A stretch of DNA of 64,000 bases from Dichomitus squalens LYAD-421 SS1. Its lineage: Eukaryota > Basidiomycota > Agaricomycetes > Polyporales > Polyporaceae. Shown one piece after another: positions 58,460 to 64,000 of the stretch. The stretch covers positions 747,903 through 811,902 of the forward strand of contig NW_006766891.1 of NCBI RefSeq assembly GCF_000275845.1, written 5' to 3'. Position 1 is the first letter of the stretch, and each line of letters starts with the position of its first letter. The position numbers and the translations under genes were made by a program. A model generated the notes under the pieces. It saw nothing but the letters and a program-made list of their open reading frames with translations. It was not told the origin of the DNA and made no database searches.

Positions 58460-59344
58460 ATGTCAAAGCGTAAACTTGACTCTGTCTCGGACGCGACGAA
58501 CGGCAGATCACCCAAACGAGTTAGAGAACAGTCAGGCGACACCGCGCAGAGTGCACCCACGCGCCCCACGAGCGCAGCAGCAATGGAAGTGGACTCCGCA
58601 GCGAGCCCGACCGCGATCCAGACGACTGCTCCCGAGGGCAAGAAACGTGCACGCGGATCGGAGGAGAAAGGCCATGGAGGTGGTCAACCAGGGTCGGCAT
58701 CGAGGAGCAGACGATCCCACAAGGTCCGTAAACTCGCGCCACCGCGCCCTGTCCCAACCGTAGCCCCGTCTGTGTCCGCAACGGGACCGCGTTCGGCGCA
58801 TACAGAGGGCAAGAACTACATTTGCATCACGCGGCGGACAGAGTTGGGCGCGTACCTCAGACGCTGTAAGGATGTGTTTCTTCAGGACGGGTAAGTCGTC
58901 GTCATAAGCCTAAGTCATAGATCATGCATGAACGTGTGGTTTGTCGTCGACAGCTACAAGACCCTGTACCTGAGCGCCATGGGCGCCGCTATACCCCATC
59001 TCATGCAGCTTGCACTATCTCTCCCTACCATCCTGCCTTATCCACGGGATGAGATTCACACCGAAATCTTGACCGGCACCGTCCACGTTCATGATGAACT
59101 CATCCCAGAAGACGAAGAGGAGGATATCATCTACCGGACGCGTGGAAAGTCAACTGTTAGCGTCGTTATCAAAATCGGGGACGGTGTCAACGAGCCTACT
59201 GCAGGCGCGGCGAAGGGCAGCGGGAAGAAGAACAATCTAGGTCGCGCGGTGTCGACCAAAGGAGGCGGGAAGCCGATGCAGAAGGATGTCACTCGCACCG
59301 CAGAGCCGATCGTTATCCGAGAAGACGAACTAGACGATTCTTGA
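58460..59344 (+). CDS. POP7: RNase P/MRP protein subunit Pop7/Rpp20 (Alba-like)
   Basis: Component of the nuclear RNase P and RNase MRP ribonucleoproteins that process tRNA and rRNA precursors. Exons 58460..58890 and 58954..59344, with a 63-bp intron, join to 273 residues. The first about 115 residues are disordered, basic and Ser/Ala-rich. The Alba fold follows: NYICITRRTELGAYLRRC, then YKTLYLSAMGAAIPHLMQLAL, a beta hairpin ending VHVHDELIP, and RTRGKSTVSVVIKI. This matches the Rpp20 order (helix with the conserved GxGxAI-like turn, then DELxP). The protein is longer than the animal one because of its tails. An alternative Alba-family role cannot be excluded. Confidence 0.8.
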
Positions 59345-60062
59345 CTGAACCCATCTCTGATTATTACTTCGTGTCTCGACGCGAGATCCCAATTGCAACA
59401 GACGGGCAACGGACGGGCAAAGAACTAACTGTATGTATTCCCGTGGCTACTCGAGCGAATTTTGCGTTATGACGTCCATGGCTTCTTGTCATTTCGCTCC
59501 GAGGTTGCCTTCAAGCGATGACAGTCGACCTCATTTCCCATCGTCGTGCGTCACACTCACCTGACACAGTTGGCATGTTGTGCATGCAATTGACTCCGTT
59601 CACGGAGTGGGACACACCTACGTGTGTGTGCACGACGACGTGGCTTGCACAATCTGCATCGATTGCCGAATGCATGCAGGGATTTGATTGGGACGTGAGT
59701 GTGTCTTGTTCTGTTCTTCGGCCCTCCATTTGCTGCTTCGCGCTTGGCCTTCAAACTGGCCTCGACAGACGGCCACGTTGTTTGGAATGGCGGGATACTT
59801 GAGCTTCATGCACTGTGGATTGATCATTTCCTTAGACGAGCCAGATCTGCGCCTCCTCGTCAATCAATGGCGTGCAAGGATGACTCGTGTTGCACGGTTT
59901 TATGTGGAAACGTCGACTTGCGGAGTCAGGGGAACATACAGCATTACTCTGAGGTACGTAAGTTGTAGGTATGAAGGCGCCCTGAAAATGAGAAGCACTC
60001 GCTTCCGGGCTGTCGGGTGATGGCATGCACCCTGCAGGGTCGGTGCTGACGTACGGAACAAA
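59345..60062. other. Intergenic, no gene seen
   Basis: It lies between Pop7 and the degraded MYND copy 9. Only short frames are present. Confidence 0.45.
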
Positions 60063-60851
60063 TTGAGCGATCTCTCATGCAAGACAGCTCACGCGCGCTG
60101 TGTTCGTCGCCCTCGTCGATCATCTCAGCATGACCCTGCCACCCAATTATCTCTGCATCCTGATGTCGTGGAGGCTGTGGCATCGGAGGAACAGGAGTTC
60201 TTATGGGAAAGCCTGGCATCCGCCCTTTGTGGTTGGTGCGGCGAGGGGGGCCCCAACAAGCAGCTCAAACGATGCGGTGGTTGCGGCGTCGTGTTCTATT
60301 GCAAAATAGAGTGTCAGGCGGCTGCATGGCCGAAGCATAAGTGAGTCGTGCAGAAATGACCCATCGTTTGTGTTGATTCCAGGATAGTCCAACTAAACAA
60401 CAATTTTTCGACGATGCAGAGTTGTATGCCGCTCGAAGAGGACGATCGACCTCAACCTAAAGGCCGCCGTTTCGCGACACCCATGAATCTCGTTGCGTCT
60501 ATCGTGAATTGGGCGGAGATACACAAGTACGCATTGACGATCATGGCGCACGCTCTTGTTCGTCTCCACGGTGGTGTCGATTACAATCTCAAGAACGGTC
60601 GGGTATTGGTGTATGTCGTCAGTCCATACCATGAAGAGGATCATCCATCCAGAGCTTTCAGTCTGATGACGGTCAAACTGTCTGAGATGAAGGACTGTAC
60701 CGACATCTACCAGCGCTGGCGAGAAAGCCCCATGTCCAACGCGAAGCCGGAAGGCCCATTCTTCCAGAGCGGAAATACAAGCGCGACGCCTGCAGGGGTC
60801 ATTCACCACACTCGGTCAGAGCCTTCTATACAGTGGAGGTGGCATATCTGA
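60063..60851 (+). pseudogene. MYND-family copy 9, degraded
   Basis: The finger is complete (CGWC, CGGC, YCKIEC, W-x3-H), and the usual intron (donor at about 60342, acceptor cgatgcag ending at about 60419) splits the lysine codon. The first half of the family domain is readable (WAEIHKYALTIMAHALVRLHGG). From about 60800 the frame slips: the family block after AGVI continues in another frame (FYTVEVAYLTAV) while the original frame stops at 60851. The rest of the domain cannot be followed. No in-frame ATG exists in the first exon, so the start is lost or lies in an unseen exon. It is closest to copy 1. Confidence 0.7.
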
Positions 60852-61682
60852 CGGCCGTCTCCAGGATGTAACGTCGCCCGCAAAAGTCACCTCTTGTGGC
60901 CGCTGGCATCTGCCTTCGGGAGTCTCCCGAGACGTCGGAGCCTGAACGTGTGTGTTAGGTGGGCCAATGGACTCCGGGGGTGGCTCCCCTTGCCTCGTCG
61001 GTTCTACCGGCCCATGAGAACGGCTGCGGCTGTCTTCTTCTCTCGCCTCGGAGCATTCGGTAAGCTGGCTCCCATATTCGTATGGGAGATCTCTGCCTGA
61101 CGTCCATTGACCCAGGTCCGTTGGGAAACTGTCGCCAATCTACAAGAGTACGGTCGAATATCACAACTGTACCTACCCGGACGAGTTGCCTGTGCCTTGA
61201 CTAGGCCGTTGGGTTATATCAGGGGAGGATAAAGCAAGGAGGCGAATAGCAAATCGCGGTTGAAACTTGGTTCTTTCGAGACTCGAGTGTCCTTCGGCTC
61301 CCATGCTGCGTACGACTATCTTACCCCCAATCATACGTACGGCTTTTCCAATATTGAGAGCCGCAAATTCAAGTGCCTTTCCAAACGCGGAGCCATACCG
61401 GCACCCAGGTATGTAGAGGGCAAGTACAACCATGTGCTTGGCACGAGATGCCTCATACATAATCTGCGTCTTTCCCCGTGCTGTTCTCTGTATCATAGAG
61501 TGGCCGTAACGTATCGACTGCTCCGCAAACAATGAGTTTGGGAGTGCGTTTCAGGTCACCAAGTAGGCCATTCCCGCTCTTGTCAGTTCCGCGAGGTGCT
61601 AAAGAAGTTAGTCATTCATACAGATTCCGGGGTGATACAGAGGGATGAGTAAGGGCTACAGTATCATGCCTATCGAGGCCAA
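60852..61682. other. Intergenic, no gene seen
   Basis: It lies between MYND copy 9 and the Dicer 3' end. It may include unrecognisable remains of copy 9. Confidence 0.45.
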
Positions 61683-64000
61683 TCATACAACCACTTCCAC
61701 TTCCATCATTTCTTCGACTTCGTGTTCCTCGATCAGGTCCTCGCTTACTGCATCGGTGCCGTGGTCATCCTCTACGGGCACAATTGGCTCCTTGGTCTCC
61801 TCCACAAGAATCTGTGCCAGCATTGCGAAACCCTCAGTCGTCTCGTCGCTCAACTCTTTCTTGTCAGGAACATCCATGGGCAAAGGCGACGGTAGTCGCT
61901 TCGCGGCTTTACCCTTCCTGGGACACGTGCAAACACGGGACAAGAGGTGGGGCGACTCGGGATCCGCCAGTACTTCGCGAGCGCGTTCTGCCGCGAGGCC
62001 CTTCGCCATCGAGAGATTTGGCGCGGCGAGGGGCCCCGCGACGATCGTGTCATGGACGAGCACTGACATGCAGTCATACCGCCGAACTTCCGGCCGGCTT
62101 TGACCCTTGCTGTTCCGAGCGTCGTTGGCATTAGCGCGACCTAGCCATGATTATAAGACATGTACTCACAGAAAGCTGATACACCTGCACCCGGACTGCG
62201 CCACCCATACCATGAGTTCGGTGACCGGATCCTTGGGAAGATCAGGCCGCAGTGCAGCAAGCAAATCCTCAAGAACCATCTCCGTAATAGCGGCGGCCTT
62301 GTCATAATTATAGTCGCAGTCCACGAAAAGCGCACCGAGCACGCTCTCGAGAACGTCGCTGAGCGCCTTGGGCGGGTCATGCTTCCAGCCGTTGATTATG
62401 ATCTCCTCGTCGGTGATCTCCTCAAGGATCGGGACGTGCTTGCTGATCGCCATACTGAGTTCGACATTGTTTATGAGAAGAAGCTTGTGTAGCGCGAGCC
62501 GCTTGACAGCGATCGACGCAAATGCAGGCCCGCAGACTGCGCGCGAACGGGCCCATGATAGCTGTCCAGATGTCGCAGAAGGGAACTTCCTATACAGATA
62601 CTCTGTCACGACCATGTCTATGAACGCTACAGACATGGACTCAGCCTGTAGAACACGGTAGTAGACTGCTGGAATGAACATACCATCCCCAAGAAACTCA
62701 AGCCGCTGGTACGACGAGCAATCAGTAGAACGGAACGACGGATGTGTGATCGCCTCTAACAACAAGTGCCCGTGCTTGAATGTGTATCCTAGGGTTTCTT
62801 GCAGCCCCGCAAACAGCGGTGCTGCAGGAGCCTCCTTCAACCTACCCGAATACCGTACATACCAAGGTGTTGGTCCCCCAAACGAAAGGCCCAGCGCGGT
62901 ACCGGCCCGCAGCGCCATGTCAATACCCCCCGTCGCGAAGCTAGCACCAAGGATCGCTTCCATGCAGTCCTGCAAGCTCCGCCGGGGATACTGCCGCAGC
63001 GCACGTCGACAGGGCCGCACCGCGAACAAGGCCTCATCCCCTGTAACGACATACCTCCACAACCTGATACTCTGCGTCTCCGGGGTAAGGTGTTCCTCAA
63101 GCCCATGCTCCAAGGCGCGCGCAAGAAGAGTACGGTTCGCGATCGCGGTCCGTTTCATGTTGTCAAGCTGACCCTCGTGGCGGTGGGGGTATCTGTTGTA
63201 CAGATGGACGACCGCGCACAGCTTGAGGACGGCGTCACCAAACGTCTCAAGCCGCTGATTATTGAAGCCTGCGTTTGCGCTAGGGAGGGTAATCGCTTGG
63301 ACGAGGAGATCGTCAACGATGGGTGGGAGCTTGAGCGCGGTTCGGACCTCGTGGGCGCGCCAAACGTCGGTGAGCCGGTGGCAGAGCTCGGGAAGGATGG
63401 AGAACGACTGGTACACGTGTCTGGGTATGAGGGCCCATCTGCAGAGTTCGATGGGGAGGATGACAGTCAAGCCCGCGTCCTTCGATGCGGAAGAGGGTAG
63501 AGGGTCGTTCTCGAGGGAGTATGAACAGGAGTTGTTACGATCCAGCATTATGCCTTCTACGCAAATCCCGTCAAGCGAGATGTTCGGCGCATGCCCCTTC
63601 CGTGTGTACTTGTGCAGCCAGTAGTCGCGGTACGTAGGGAACCCGGCCTCCCTAGACCCTGCGGGTGGCGTCGACGACGGCGTCACGTCGGGTCGCATCC
63701 TCCGCAGGAGCAGCGGGTGCCCGAACTCCCTGTTATTCATGTAGATCACGCGCCCGTACTCTTCCTCGGACACATCCTCCCAGTTGTACGACCCGAATGG
63801 ATACGCGATCGCGAGCTCAATCGCGTCGAAATCGACTCTGCAGTCACGAGTGATAGGGACCAGGTAGCATGTCAGCGGGAGAGTGATTCCTCTGCCGGTG
63901 ATGCACCACCAAAGACCCATCCTCGTATATTCCTCCATCGCTCGGCGCTGGCTCCACGCGTGTCGCGGGTGCAGAACAATCTCTACGGGCTCGTCGGTCG
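61683..64000 (-). CDS. Dicer-like RNase III, 3' half (runs off the window)
   Basis: Cleaves double-stranded RNA into small RNAs for gene silencing. The visible part is the right-hand exon 62170 to beyond 64000 and a last exon 62109..61683, with a 60-bp intron; the start lies outside. From the edge I see the inter-domain region after the helicase (DEPVEIVLHPRHAW). RNase IIIa follows near 63265-62900 (RLETFGDAVLKL, later QDCMEAILGA), and RNase IIIb near 62715-62300 (RLEFLGDGM, later LSDVLESVLGA). The Glu/Asp metal ligands expected in both domains are present, so it looks catalytically competent. The last exon has a dsRBD-like remnant (RRYDCMSVLVHDT) and an acidic tail. There is no disruption. 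Confidence 0.9.

Overview
The window looks like nuclear DNA of a basidiomycete fungus, most likely an agaricomycete and plausibly a polypore. Genes carry many short introns (mostly 47-85 bp, GT...AG). There is a large family of MYND-finger proteins, a CxC5/CxC6 gene of the kind associated with KDZ transposons, an F-box-like leucine-rich protein, and a fungal METTL14/Kar4 protein with a glycine/methionine tail. I rebuilt exon structures by hand. In the intact genes the spliced length is a multiple of three and the joined protein matches its family or its paralogues.

Layout. 0-12.2 kb: four members of one MYND family (three intact, one dead), a mitochondrial-type NAD formate dehydrogenase, a DUF3632-like protein, a nested inverted-repeat element, and an assembly gap that looks like an unmerged contig overlap. 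12.6-20 kb: an uncharacterised 540-residue protein, an F-box-like protein, one doubtful gene, and glutathione reductase. 20.6-22.0 kb: a non-autonomous DNA transposon with 31-bp terminal inverted repeats and a 7-bp direct repeat. 23.9-26.3 kb: a disordered 733-residue protein. 27.9-38.4 kb: a block bracketed by a 31-bp inverted repeat, holding an unknown cysteine-cluster protein, a broken SWI/SNF-type ATPase gene, and an intact CxC5-CxC6 gene. 38.4-46 kb: a gene desert with a TA-flanked MITE. 46-51.8 kb: four more MYND copies (two intact, two broken). 53.4-59.3 kb: housekeeping genes, namely a METTL14/Kar4-like m6A-complex subunit, translation release factor eRF1, and the RNase P/MRP subunit Pop7/Rpp20, the last two divergent from a 294-bp intergenic region. 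60 kb: a ninth, degraded MYND copy. 61.7 kb to the right edge: the 3' half of a Dicer gene with both RNase III domains.

How it fits together. The housekeeping genes (formate dehydrogenase, glutathione reductase, eRF1, Pop7, METTL14-like) are intact and unrelated in pathway. The accessory part is a birth-and-death landscape: nine copies of one MYND family at every stage of decay, several non-autonomous DNA elements, a KDZ-associated gene and a dying chromatin remodeler. No new system is proven. The best candidates for something undescribed are the MYND plus conserved C-terminal-domain family, and the 10.5-kb block bounded by the 31-bp inverted repeat.
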